Positions 8,244-17,882 of a stretch of DNA of 46,064 nucleotides are shown here, in pieces (position 1 is the stretch's first letter; every line of letters starts with the position of its first letter). The stretch is from positions 2,311 through 48,374 of the forward strand of contig MNCZ01000052.1 in assembly GCA_001914695.1 (NCBI GenBank), given 5' to 3'. The DNA is from Gammaproteobacteria bacterium 13_2_20CM_66_19. Lineage in GTDB: Bacteria; Pseudomonadota; Gammaproteobacteria; Steroidobacterales; Steroidobacteraceae. The notes below the pieces were generated by a model. The model saw only the letters and a list, made by a program, of their open reading frames with translations. It searched no databases and was not told the DNA's origin. The position numbers and the translations under genes were made by a program.

Positions 8244-9203
8244 CTACTCCTGCGCCGCGGCGTTTTCCGCAACTAGCTCGTTCCCCTGCTTGAAATGCTG
8301 CGCGAGGTAGGCTTCGCCGTTCTCGAGCATGAAGTAGCGGAACGCCTCGGCAGGCGGGGAGAGTGTTTTCGCCTGCGTGTGCACCACGTGCCAGCGGCGC
8401 ATCACGGGCAACCCTTCCGTTTCCGGTGCGGCGATCAGGCGCAGATCGAGCTCGAGCCCGATGGTGTGAAGCGAGAGGAGCGAAATGCCCATGCCGGCCA
8501 TGACCGCCTGCTTGATGGCCTCGTTGCTCGACATCTGCATGATGACCCTGGGGGTCATCTGGTAGGCGTCCATGAACTCATCGAGCGCCGCGCGCGTCCC
8601 CGACCCCGGCTCGCGCACGATGAAGTCCTCGCCGAGCAGAGCGCTCGCCGGAACCTTCTCGGCGCGCGCGAAAGGATGCTCCACTCCGGTGACCAGCACG
8701 TGCGGATGCATGGCGAAGGGCTCCGCGCGCGAGGGCCAGTTGCGCGGCGGCCGCCCCATGATGGCGAGCTCGACCGTCCCCTCCCGCATCAGGTCGACCA
8801 CTTCCTCGCGGTTGTTGCCGACGTGGAGCCGGATCTCGACGCCCGGATGCTCATCTCGGAAACGCGCCAGCAGGCGCGGCAGGAAGTACTTCGCCGTGCT
8901 CACCATGGCGACGTCGAGCGGTCCGGTCCGCAGGCCCCGGAAGCGCGCCACCATGTCCTCGGCGTCGCGCATCGCGCCCAGAACGCGCTGTGTGTAGGCG
9001 AGCACGTACTCGCCCACCATGGTGAGGGAGACCTTGCGGCTCGTTCGGTCGAAGAGCGGCAGCCCGACTTCGGTCTCCAGCTCCTTGATTTGCATCGAGA
9101 CGGCGGGCGCTGTGAGACCGAGCTCCTCGGCAGCGCGCGCAAAGCTCGAGTGTCTGGCCACCGATGAGAAAACCCGCAGCTGCCTGAGCGTGGCGTTCTT
9201 CAT
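8244..9203 (-). CDS. cbbR: LysR-type regulator of the Calvin cycle operon
   Basis: CbbR is the LysR-family regulator that senses metabolites such as RuBP, PEP or NADPH and activates cbb operons. The 319-residue protein has the N-terminal winged HTH (LRQLRVFSSVARHSSFARAA then LTAPAVSMQIKELE, residues 5-45) and a C-terminal two-lobe effector domain. The sequence MGRPP in the effector domain is typical of CbbR. It is divergent from cbbL with about 100 bases between the starts, the classic arrangement, and three AT-rich palindromes lie in that gap. It probably also represses itself from the shared region, as is usual for LysR proteins. Confidence 0.93.
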   Translation of the reverse strand: MKNATLRQLRVFSSVARHSSFARAAEELGLTAPAVSMQIKELETEVGLPLFDRTSRKVSLTMVGEYVLAYTQRVLGAMRDAEDMVARFRGLRTGPLDVAMVSTAKYFLPRLLARFRDEHPGVEIRLHVGNNREEVVDLMREGTVELAIMGRPPRNWPSRAEPFAMHPHVLVTGVEHPFARAEKVPASALLGEDFIVREPGSGTRAALDEFMDAYQMTPRVIMQMSSNEAIKQAVMAGMGISLLSLHTIGLELDLRLIAAPETEGLPVMRRWHVVHTQAKTLSPPAEAFRYFMLENGEAYLAQHFKQGNELVAENAAAQE

Positions 9204-9210
9204 GTGATCG

Positions 9211-9248
9211 TTAAGAATTTCTTAACTTGTAGTTAATATAAAGTGACT

Positions 9249-9251
<3 letters not shown>
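9211..9251. promoter_or_regulatory. Cluster of three palindromes, predicted CbbR operator
   Basis: The cbbR-cbbL gap holds three exact inverted repeats. They are TTAAGAA-T-TTCTTAA (9211-9225), TTAACT-TGT-AGTTAA (9222-9236, sharing TTAA with the first) and TAAAGT-G-ACTTTA (9239-9251). The first two fit the known CbbR pattern TNA-N7/8-TNA. The cluster lies just upstream of, and partly overlaps, the -35 region of the predicted cbbL promoter, as expected for LysR recognition and activation sites. It stands out as AT-rich in high-GC DNA. Confidence 0.75.
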
Positions 9252-10814
<1,563 letters not shown>

Positions 10815-10840
10815 GGCGCGCCTCGAGGAGAACACGCGCC

Positions 10841-11278
10841 ATGATGACCAACCCCGTGCACCGCATCACCCAGGGCCAGTTCAGCTTCCTCCCCGAGCTC
10901 ACCGATGCCGAGATCTCGCTGCAGATCGACTACGGCCTCGCGCGCGGCTACGCCTGGAGCATCGAGTACACCGACGACCCGCACCCGCGCAACACCTACT
11001 GGGAGATGTTCGGCATGCCGATGTTCGAGCTCGAGGATGCCGCCGGCGTGCTGCTCGAGCTGCAGAGCTGCCGCAGGACCTTTCCGCAGCACTACATCCG
11101 CCTGGTGGCGTTCGACGCCACGCGCGGCGTGGAGTCGGTCGTCATGAGCTTCATCGTCAACCGCCCCTCGAGGGAGCCGGGCTTCGGCCTCATCCGGCAG
11201 GAGGGCCAGGGCCGCAACATCCGCTACACGCTGCACGGGTACGTCACCGACCGCCCGGAGGGTGAGCGCGGCGAGTGA
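10841..11278 (+). CDS. cbbS: RuBisCO small subunit, red-type
   Basis: The small subunit caps the L8 core of form I RuBisCO. The 145-residue protein has the family signature [48 protein letters not shown], and the C-terminal extension ([21 protein letters not shown]) that is specific to red-type small subunits and forms a beta-hairpin in the central pore. The start at 10841 follows CGAGGAG at good spacing, and another ATG is directly adjacent. It lies 26 bases after cbbL. Confidence 0.96.
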   Translation: MMTNPVHRITQGQFSFLPELTDAEISLQIDYGLARGYAWSIEYTDDPHPRNTYWEMFGMPMFELEDAAGVLLELQSCRRTFPQHYIRLVAFDATRGVESVVMSFIVNRPSREPGFGLIRQEGQGRNIRYTLHGYVTDRPEGERGE

Positions 11279-11361
11279 AGCGGAGCCGGCACGGCCTTGC
11301 TGTCGGCGAGCGCTGGCAAGCACGGAAGCTAAGGAAGCACAACTCGCGAAAGGCTCGAGTC

Positions 11362-12060
11362 ATGTACCTGATCGCCCCATCGATTCTCTCGGCCGACTTC
11401 GCCCGCCTGGGCGAGGAAGTGACGCGCGTCCTCGCCGCGGGCGCCGACTGGATCCATTTCGACGTCATGGACAACCACTTCGTGCCCAACCTCAGCATCG
11501 GGCCCGCGGTGGCGGCGGCACTCAAGTCCTACCTCGGCCGGCCGCAGGGCGGACGCGCACTCCTCGACGTGCACCTGATGGTGCAGCCGGTGGATGCGCT
11601 GGTGGAGTCCTTCGCGGCCGCGGGCGCCGATCTCATCAGCTTCCATCCCGAGGCCTCGCTGCACGTCGACCGCACGCTGCAGCTGATCCGCACCGCCGGC
11701 TGCAAGACCGGCCTCGCGTTCAATCCCGCCACGCCCCTCGAGGTGCTCGAGTATGTGATCGACAAGGTCGACCTGGTGCTCGTCATGAGCGTCAACCCGG
11801 GCTTCGGCGGCCAGAGCTTCCTCGACGCAGCGCTGCTGAAACTCGAGCGCGCGCGGCGGCTGATCGACGCCTCCGGCCGGGACATCCGTCTGGAGGTCGA
11901 CGGCGGCATCAAGATAGGCAACATCCAGCGCGCGGCGGCCGCCGGCGCCGACACCTTCGTCGCCGGCAGCGCCATCTTCGGCTGCGCGGACTATCAGGCC
12001 GTGATCGAGGCGATGCGCTACGAGCTGCGCCGCCTCGCCCCGGCGAGCAGGGTGGCCTGA
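11362..12060 (+). CDS. rpe: Ribulose-phosphate 3-epimerase
   Basis: The enzyme interconverts ribulose-5-phosphate and xylulose-5-phosphate in the Calvin cycle (CbbE). It is a 232-residue TIM barrel with the canonical start [19 protein letters not shown], the metal/catalytic motifs [33 protein letters not shown], and the phosphate-binding EVDGGI and FVAGSAIFG. The start at 11362 is fixed by homology. A GTG at 11275 overlaps the cbbS stop as GTGA and is in frame, adding 29 basic residues, so coupled translation from there cannot be excluded. The position between cbbS and cbbX is less common than a site downstream of cbbX. Confidence 0.95.
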   Translation: MYLIAPSILSADFARLGEEVTRVLAAGADWIHFDVMDNHFVPNLSIGPAVAAALKSYLGRPQGGRALLDVHLMVQPVDALVESFAAAGADLISFHPEASLHVDRTLQLIRTAGCKTGLAFNPATPLEVLEYVIDKVDLVLVMSVNPGFGGQSFLDAALLKLERARRLIDASGRDIRLEVDGGIKIGNIQRAAAAGADTFVAGSAIFGCADYQAVIEAMRYELRRLAPASRVA

Positions 12061-13067
12061 TGGGCTTGCCCATGTATTCGATCCCCGGCACGGCCGCGCC
12101 TGCCCCCGAGGGCCCGCCGGGCGCAGGCTCAGCCGCCGCGACGGGCGCCGCGGCGGCCCGCGTCCCGCCCGCTGACCGTGCGCACACCGTGAGCGAGGTG
12201 CTCGGAGAGAGCCAGGCGGATGCGGTGATCGACGAGCTCGATCGCGACCTCGTGGGGCTCGCGCCCGTCAAGGCGCGCATCCGCGACATCGCGGCGCTGC
12301 TCGTGATCGACAGGCTGCGCATGAATCTCGGGCTCGAGGCCCAGGCGCCGAGCCTGCACATGAGCTTCACCGGCAACCCCGGCACAGGCAAGACCACCGT
12401 GGCGCTGCGCATGGCGCAGATCCTCAATCGCCTCGGGTACGTGCGCAAAGGGCACCTCGTGGCCGTGACGCGCGATGACCTCGTCGGCCAGTACATCGGT
12501 CATACCGCCCCGAAGACTCGCGAGGTACTGAAGCGCGCAATGGGGGGCGTGCTGTTCATCGATGAGGCGTACTACCTCTATCGGCCCGAGAACGAGCGCG
12601 ACTACGGGCAGGAAGCGATCGAGATCCTCCTGCAGGTGATGGAGAACCAGCGCGACGACCTGGTCGTGATACTCGCCGGCTACAAGGACCGCATGGACAC
12701 CTTCTTCCGCTCCAACCCCGGGATGAGCTCGCGCATCGCGCATCACCTCGACTTCCCGGATTACGCGCCGGCAGAGCTGCTGCTGATCGCCGAGAGGCTC
12801 CTGGCGCAGCAGAACTACCGCTTCGCCGCCGGCGCGCGCGAGGCGTTCGCCGAGTACCTGGCGCAGCGCACCGGGCAGCCGAACTTCGCCAACGCGCGCA
12901 GCGTCCGCAACGCGCTCGACCGGGCACGGCTGCGCCAGGCGAGCCGGCTGTTCGCCGATCGCGAGCGGCGCCTCACGGCCGAGGAGCTCAGCTCCATCGC
13001 GCCGTCCGACATCCGCGCCAGCCGCGTGTTCCAGGCCGCGCTTGCTGCGCCGAACCCGAAGACCTGA
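12060..13067 (+). CDS. cbbX: Red-type RuBisCO activase, AAA+ ATPase
   Basis: CbbX uses ATP to pull on the C-terminus of inhibited CbbL and release tight-binding sugar phosphates. The 335-residue sequence has Walker [10 protein letters not shown], the pore-loop segment [13 protein letters not shown], Walker [16 protein letters not shown], and a sensor/arginine-finger region ([12 protein letters not shown]). It starts on the last base of the rpe stop codon (TGATG), so the two are translationally coupled. An Ala/Pro-rich stretch of about 40 residues precedes the conserved part, and an ATG at 12072 is an alternative start. Its presence agrees with the red-type CbbL and CbbS. Confidence 0.95.
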   Translation: MGLPMYSIPGTAAPAPEGPPGAGSAAATGAAAARVPPADRAHTVSEVLGESQADAVIDELDRDLVGLAPVKARIRDIAALLVIDRLRMNLGLEAQAPSLHMSFTGNPGTGKTTVALRMAQILNRLGYVRKGHLVAVTRDDLVGQYIGHTAPKTREVLKRAMGGVLFIDEAYYLYRPENERDYGQEAIEILLQVMENQRDDLVVILAGYKDRMDTFFRSNPGMSSRIAHHLDFPDYAPAELLLIAERLLAQQNYRFAAGAREAFAEYLAQRTGQPNFANARSVRNALDRARLRQASRLFADRERRLTAEELSSIAPSDIRASRVFQAALAAPNPKT

Positions 13068-13093
13068 AGCCGAAGACCTGAGGAGTCGCGACC

Positions 13094-14173
13094 ATGTATC
13101 TCGGGCGCACCACGCTCTCGAAGTTCCTGATCCAGCAGCTGACCGGCATCCCGGGCGCGAACGATCTCGGCGCGCTGCTCATCGACGTCGCGGCGGCCAT
13201 CAAGGCGATCTCGGCGATGACCGCCAAGGGCGCGCTCGGCGGCTATCTCGGCGAGCAGGGCGGCAAGAACGCCCAGGGCGAGACGCAACAGAAGCTCGAC
13301 GTGCTGGCGCACGAGGTCATGATCCGCAGCTGCGAGTGGGGCGGACTGCTCGCGGGCATGGTGTCCGAGGAGCTCGAGGATCCCTGCGCGGTGCCCGAGG
13401 AGTACGTGCGCGGGCGCTACCTGCTGGCCTTCGACCCGCTGGATGGCTCATCCAACATCGACGTCAACGTCGCGGTCGGCACCATCTTTTCGGTGCTGCG
13501 ACACGACAGCCTCGCCCCGCCCGGCGCCGCGGACTACCTGCAGCCGGGCTGCCGGCAGGTCGCGGCCGGCTACGCGATCTACGGCCCCGCGACCATGCTG
13601 GTGATCACGGTCGGCAAGGGCACGCACGGCTTCACGCTCGATCGGGAGATCGGCAACTTCATCCTGACGCATCCGGACCTCGAGATTCCTCCCGATTCGA
13701 GCGAGTTCGCGATCAACACCAGCAACGCGCGCTTTTGGGAGCCGCCGGTGCACCGCTACGTGAGCGAGTGCCAGGCGGGCAAGTCCGGCATCCGCTGCCG
13801 CGACTTCAACATGCGCTGGATCGCCTCGCTGGTCGCCGAGGTGCACCGCATCCTGATGCGCGGCGGCGTGTTCATGTATCCGAAGGACACCCGCGATGCC
13901 AGCCGGCCGGGCCGGCTGCGGCTGCTCTACGAGGCCAATCCCATCAGCCTGCTGGTGGAGCAGGCCGGGGGTCGCGCGACGACCGGCAGGGAGCGCCTCA
14001 TGGAGGTGGATCCGCTCTCGCTTCATCAGCGCGTGCCGCTGATCCTCGGCTCGCGAAACGAAGTCGAGCGCATCGAGCGCTACCACGCCGAGTACCAGAG
14101 CGGCACGGACCGGCCGTACGTCTCGCCGCTCTTCAACGAGCGCTCGCTGTTCCGGCCCGAGGCGCTGACGTGA
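13094..14173 (+). CDS. fbp: Class I fructose-1,6-bisphosphatase
   Basis: This enzyme (CbbF) removes the 1-phosphate from fructose-1,6-bisphosphate, and in Calvin operons often also from sedoheptulose-1,7-bisphosphate. The 359-residue protein carries the metal-binding [12 protein letters not shown], the upstream acidic SEELEDP, and the sugar-phosphate-binding region with [12 protein letters not shown] and [19 protein letters not shown]. The start follows TGAGGAG at good spacing. It is 26 bases after cbbX and 46 before prk. Confidence 0.95.
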   Translation: MYLGRTTLSKFLIQQLTGIPGANDLGALLIDVAAAIKAISAMTAKGALGGYLGEQGGKNAQGETQQKLDVLAHEVMIRSCEWGGLLAGMVSEELEDPCAVPEEYVRGRYLLAFDPLDGSSNIDVNVAVGTIFSVLRHDSLAPPGAADYLQPGCRQVAAGYAIYGPATMLVITVGKGTHGFTLDREIGNFILTHPDLEIPPDSSEFAINTSNARFWEPPVHRYVSECQAGKSGIRCRDFNMRWIASLVAEVHRILMRGGVFMYPKDTRDASRPGRLRLLYEANPISLLVEQAGGRATTGRERLMEVDPLSLHQRVPLILGSRNEVERIERYHAEYQSGTDRPYVSPLFNERSLFRPEALT

Positions 14174-14219
14174 GCCGCGTGCGCTGGCGCGGCCGGGGGT
14201 CGGCTCGAGGAAGCCCCAC

Positions 14220-15092
14220 ATGTCCGTAAAGCATCCGATCATCGCCGTCACCGGCTCCTCCGGCGCGGGCACCACCACGGTGATGCAGAGCTTCGCGCAC
14301 ATCTTCCGGCGCGAAGGCATCAAGGCGCAGGTCATCGAGGGCGATTCCTTGCACCGCTACAGCCGCGTCGAGATGCGCGAGCGGGTGCAGGCCGCCGAGC
14401 GCGGCGCGGGTCCCCCCATCAGCCATTTCGGGCCCGAGGGGAACCTCCTGCGCGAGCTGCAAGATACCTTCGCCGAGTACGGCGCCGCAGGCGGCGGCAA
14501 GGTGCGCCGCTACGTGCACGATGCCGCGGAGTCGAGGGAGCTCGGCTGCGAGCCCGGCACCTTCACCGACTGGCAGCCGATGCGGGAGGGCAGCGACCTG
14601 CTGTTCTACGAGGGCCTGCACGGGGCTTACGTCGGCGGGGACGTGGACGTGGCGCGTCACGTCGACCTGCTGATCGGCGTCGTGCCGATCGTCAACCTCG
14701 AGTGGATCCAGAAGATCCATCGCGACCAGCATCATCGTGGCTACAGCCAGGAGGCCGTGGTCGACACAATCCTGCGCCGCATGCCCGACTACGTGAACCA
14801 CATCTGCCCGCAGTTCAGCCGCACGCACGTCAACTTCCAGCGCGTGCCGACCGTGGACACGAGCAACCCCTTCATTGCCCGCGACATTCCGAGCGCCGAG
14901 GAGTCGATGGTGGTGATCCGCTTCGCCAACCCGAGAGGCATCGACTTTCCCTATCTCATCTCCATGCTGCAGCACTCGTGGATGAGCCGGCCGAACAACA
15001 TCGTGGTGCCCGGCGGACTCATGGGACTCGCCATGCAGTTCATTTTCACGCCCATGATCCTGCGCCTGATGGATCTCAAGCGACGCGCCTGA
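14220..15092 (+). CDS. prk: Phosphoribulokinase, class I
   Basis: PRK (CbbP) phosphorylates ribulose-5-phosphate to make the RuBisCO substrate. It is the enzyme that, together with CbbL, defines the Calvin cycle. The 290-residue length is that of bacterial octameric class I enzymes. The P-loop is GSSGAGTTT, followed by IEGDSLHRYSR, FYEGLHGAYV (the Walker B-like acidic region) and IHRDQHHRGYS. The C-terminus MILRLMDLKRR is typical. The start at 14220 follows GAGGAAG. Confidence 0.97.
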   Translation: MSVKHPIIAVTGSSGAGTTTVMQSFAHIFRREGIKAQVIEGDSLHRYSRVEMRERVQAAERGAGPPISHFGPEGNLLRELQDTFAEYGAAGGGKVRRYVHDAAESRELGCEPGTFTDWQPMREGSDLLFYEGLHGAYVGGDVDVARHVDLLIGVVPIVNLEWIQKIHRDQHHRGYSQEAVVDTILRRMPDYVNHICPQFSRTHVNFQRVPTVDTSNPFIARDIPSAEESMVVIRFANPRGIDFPYLISMLQHSWMSRPNNIVVPGGLMGLAMQFIFTPMILRLMDLKRRA

Positions 15093-15113
15093 GCTAAGGA
15101 GGAGCCTTCCCGC

Positions 15114-17150
15114 ATGAATGCCCGGTTGAGACCGCAGTTCGCCGGACGCCGCCTGTTGTGCAACGCCCTGCGCTTCCTCGCGATCGATGCCGTGGAGCGA
15201 GCCGGGAGCGGTCACCCCGGCATGCCGATGGGCATGGCCGAGATTGCCGAGGCGCTCTGGCGCGGGTACCTGAAGCACGACCCGGCCGATCCGCACTGGG
15301 TCGACCGCGACCGCTTCGTACTCTCGAACGGGCACGGCTCGATGCTGCTGTACGCGCTGCTGCACTTGACCGGCTACGACCTGCCGCTCGAGGAGCTCAA
15401 GCGCTTCCGTCAGCTGCACAGCAAGACCCCCGGCCATCCGGAGTTCGGCGTCACGCCCGGCGTCGAGACCACCACCGGCCCGCTCGGCCAGGGGCTCGCC
15501 AACGCCGTCGGCATGGCGCTGGCGGAGAGCCTGCTGGCGGCGGAATTCAACCGCCCGGGCCATGCGATCGTCGATCACCGCACGTGGGTGTTCGTGGGCG
15601 ACGGCTGCCTGATGGAGGGCATCAGCCATGAGGCCTGCTCGCTCGCCGGAACGCTCGGGCTGTCGAAGCTGGTGGCGATCTACGACGACAACGGCATCAG
15701 CATCGACGGCCACGTCGAGCACTGGTTTACGGACGACACCCCGGCCCGCTTCGAGGCCTACGGCTGGCGCGTCATCCGCGACGTGCCCGGCCACGACAGC
15801 GCGGCCATCGAGGCGGCGCTCGGCCAAGCGTGCAAGGAGGGCGACCGGCCGACGCTCGTGTGCTGCAAGACCGTGATCGGCCACGGGAGCCCCCACAAGG
15901 CGGACACGCACGAGGTGCACGGCGCGGCCCTCGGCGCGGCGGAAGTCGCGGCAACACGCGCCCATCTCGGCTGGACAGCCGTGCCGTTCGAGGTCCCCCC
16001 GGAGATCCGCGCTGCCTGGGACGCGACCACTGAGGGTGCGGCGCGCCACACCGACTGGCGGCGCCGCTTTGCCGCCTACGCCGCGGCCCATCCCGAGCTC
16101 GCGGCCGAGTTCGAGCGCCGCGTGTGCCGGCGCGAGCTGCCGGCGCACTGGCAGGACAGCGTCGGAAGCATGTTGGCGGCGGCGGTCTCCCAGGCGGCGG
16201 CGATCGCCTCGCGCAAGGCGTCGCAGAACGTGATCGAGGCGCTGCAGCCCCTGCTCCCCGAGCTGCTCGGCGGCTCCGCCGACCTCACGGGCTCGAATCT
16301 GACGGCCACGCGCGGCAGCGTTGCCGTGCGCCGCGGCCGCGGCCCGGGCAACCACATCAACTACGGCGTGCGCGAGTTCGGCATGAGCGCGCTCATGAAC
16401 GGCATCGCGCTGCACGGCGGCTACCTGCCCTACGGCGGCACCTTCCTCACCTTCTCGGACTACAGCCGCAATGCCGTGCGCATGTCGGCCCTCATGCGCC
16501 AGCGCGTGATCTACGTGTTCACGCACGACAGCATCGGCCTCGGCGAGGACGGCCCGACGCACCAACCGGTGGAGCACGCGGCGAGCCTGCGTCTGATCCC
16601 GAACAACGCGGTCTGGCGCCCGAGCGACGCCGTCGAGACCGTGTGCGCCTGGCAGGCCGCGATCGAGCGCCGCGACGGGCCCACCTGCCTGCTGCTCTCG
16701 CGTCAGAACCTGCCGCACTTCGTGCGCAGCGTGCAGCAACTCGACGATATCCGTCGCGGCGGGTATGTTCTCGCAGGCGGCGATGGGCCGGCCGCGATCA
16801 CGCTCCTCGCGACCGGCTCCGAGGTCGACCTCGCCATGCGCGCCCGCGAGACGCTGGCCGCGGAAGGCATCGCCGCGCGTGTGGTGTCCATGCCCAACTG
16901 CGCCGAGTTCGACCGACAGACTCCCGAGTATCGCGGGGCGGTGCTGCCGCGCGCGCTGCCGGTGCTGGCGATCGAGGCGGGCGTGAGCGGCTTCTGGCGC
17001 GCTTACACGGGCTTCGACGGCGATGTGCTCGGCATCGATCGCTTCGGCGAGTCGGCTCCCGCGGCGCAGGTAGCGGCGGCGCTCGGCCTTACGCGCGAGG
17101 CGGTGTGTGAGCGCGCGCGCGCTCTGGTGCATGGCGCGCGGTCGCGGTGA
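15114..17150 (+). CDS. tkt: Transketolase
   Basis: This TPP enzyme (CbbT) moves two-carbon units in the regenerative phase of the Calvin cycle. The 678-residue protein contains [18 protein letters not shown], the TPP-binding [18 protein letters not shown] with the later DDNGISIDG, the substrate-binding [20 protein letters not shown], and the C-terminal domain ending near residue 675. A strong AAGGAGG site precedes the ATG. Its stop overlaps the start of the next gene by GTGA, so gph is probably coupled to it. Confidence 0.96.
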   Translation: MNARLRPQFAGRRLLCNALRFLAIDAVERAGSGHPGMPMGMAEIAEALWRGYLKHDPADPHWVDRDRFVLSNGHGSMLLYALLHLTGYDLPLEELKRFRQLHSKTPGHPEFGVTPGVETTTGPLGQGLANAVGMALAESLLAAEFNRPGHAIVDHRTWVFVGDGCLMEGISHEACSLAGTLGLSKLVAIYDDNGISIDGHVEHWFTDDTPARFEAYGWRVIRDVPGHDSAAIEAALGQACKEGDRPTLVCCKTVIGHGSPHKADTHEVHGAALGAAEVAATRAHLGWTAVPFEVPPEIRAAWDATTEGAARHTDWRRRFAAYAAAHPELAAEFERRVCRRELPAHWQDSVGSMLAAAVSQAAAIASRKASQNVIEALQPLLPELLGGSADLTGSNLTATRGSVAVRRGRGPGNHINYGVREFGMSALMNGIALHGGYLPYGGTFLTFSDYSRNAVRMSALMRQRVIYVFTHDSIGLGEDGPTHQPVEHAASLRLIPNNAVWRPSDAVETVCAWQAAIERRDGPTCLLLSRQNLPHFVRSVQQLDDIRRGGYVLAGGDGPAAITLLATGSEVDLAMRARETLAAEGIAARVVSMPNCAEFDRQTPEYRGAVLPRALPVLAIEAGVSGFWRAYTGFDGDVLGIDRFGESAPAAQVAAALGLTREAVCERARALVHGARSR

Positions 17151-17872
17151 ATACGCTCGCCGCGGCCAGCTCCGGCGTGCGGTCCGTGCGCGCGGTGCTG
17201 TTCGACCTCGATGGCACGCTGCTCGATACCGCCGCCGACATCAGCGTCGCCTTGAACCGCGCGCTCGCCGAGCAGGGGCTGCCCGAGCTCGCCCCCGCCG
17301 TGGTCCGCGTGCTCATAGGAGGGGGTGTGCCGGCGCTGATCGGGCGCACCGTGGCGCGGCTCGGCGCGCGCGCGGCGGCCGTCGACGCCGAAGCGCTGCT
17401 CGACCGGTTCACCTTTCATTACGGGTGGATCAATCGACACGAGGAAATGCAGACGCGCGCCTATCCCGGCGTGGCAGAGGGACTCGCGCAGCTGCACGCA
17501 CTGGGACTGAAGCTCGCGGTCGTCACCAATAAGCCGCGCCAGGCCACGGTCGAGTTGCTGACACGCCTGGGTCTGGCTCGACCGATCCGGGCGGTGGTGG
17601 GCGGGGACAGCGTCGCGCACCGCAAGCCGCATGCGGAGGGGCTGCTGCGGGCCTGTGAGGAGCTGCGGGTCGGGCCGCGTGAGGCGCTCATGGTCGGGGA
17701 CTCGCTCACCGATGTGCTGGCGGCGCGCGCCGCGGGGCTCAGCGTCATCTGCGTGCCCTATGGCTACAACGAGGGCGCTGATCCGCGCTCGCTGCCGTGC
17801 GATGCGTTCGTTGAGAGCGTGGCCGACCTCCCGCCTCTTCTGATCGCGTCGGGTATCGTGGCGTTGGCCTGA
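17147..17872 (+). CDS. gph: Phosphoglycolate phosphatase, HAD family
   Basis: CbbZ/Gph removes phosphate from 2-phosphoglycolate, the product of the RuBisCO oxygenase reaction. The 241-residue protein has the HAD motifs [14 protein letters not shown] (nucleophile Asp), VVTNKPR (motif II), [14 protein letters not shown] (motif III Lys) and [16 protein letters not shown] (motif IV). It begins with a GTG that overlaps the transketolase stop codon. It is the last gene of the cbb operon and meets the TonB-dependent receptor gene head-on with a 7-base gap. Confidence 0.93.
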   Translation: MNTLAAASSGVRSVRAVLFDLDGTLLDTAADISVALNRALAEQGLPELAPAVVRVLIGGGVPALIGRTVARLGARAAAVDAEALLDRFTFHYGWINRHEEMQTRAYPGVAEGLAQLHALGLKLAVVTNKPRQATVELLTRLGLARPIRAVVGGDSVAHRKPHAEGLLRACEELRVGPREALMVGDSLTDVLAARAAGLSVICVPYGYNEGADPRSLPCDAFVESVADLPPLLIASGIVALA

Positions 17873-17882
17873 TCGCGGATCA
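17870..17882. repeat. Short palindrome containing both convergent stop codons
   Basis: TGATC-GCG-GATCA is a perfect 5-bp inverted repeat. Its left TGA is the stop of gph and its right TCA is the stop (TGA) of the minus-strand receptor gene. The stem is too short to be a confident terminator. Confidence 0.4.

Noticed and set aside
14133..17132. Minus-strand ORF of 999 codons over prk and tkt
   Set aside because: It is antisense to two well-conserved Calvin genes. Length comes from GC-rich codon bias; it has no recognisable domain or ribosome site.
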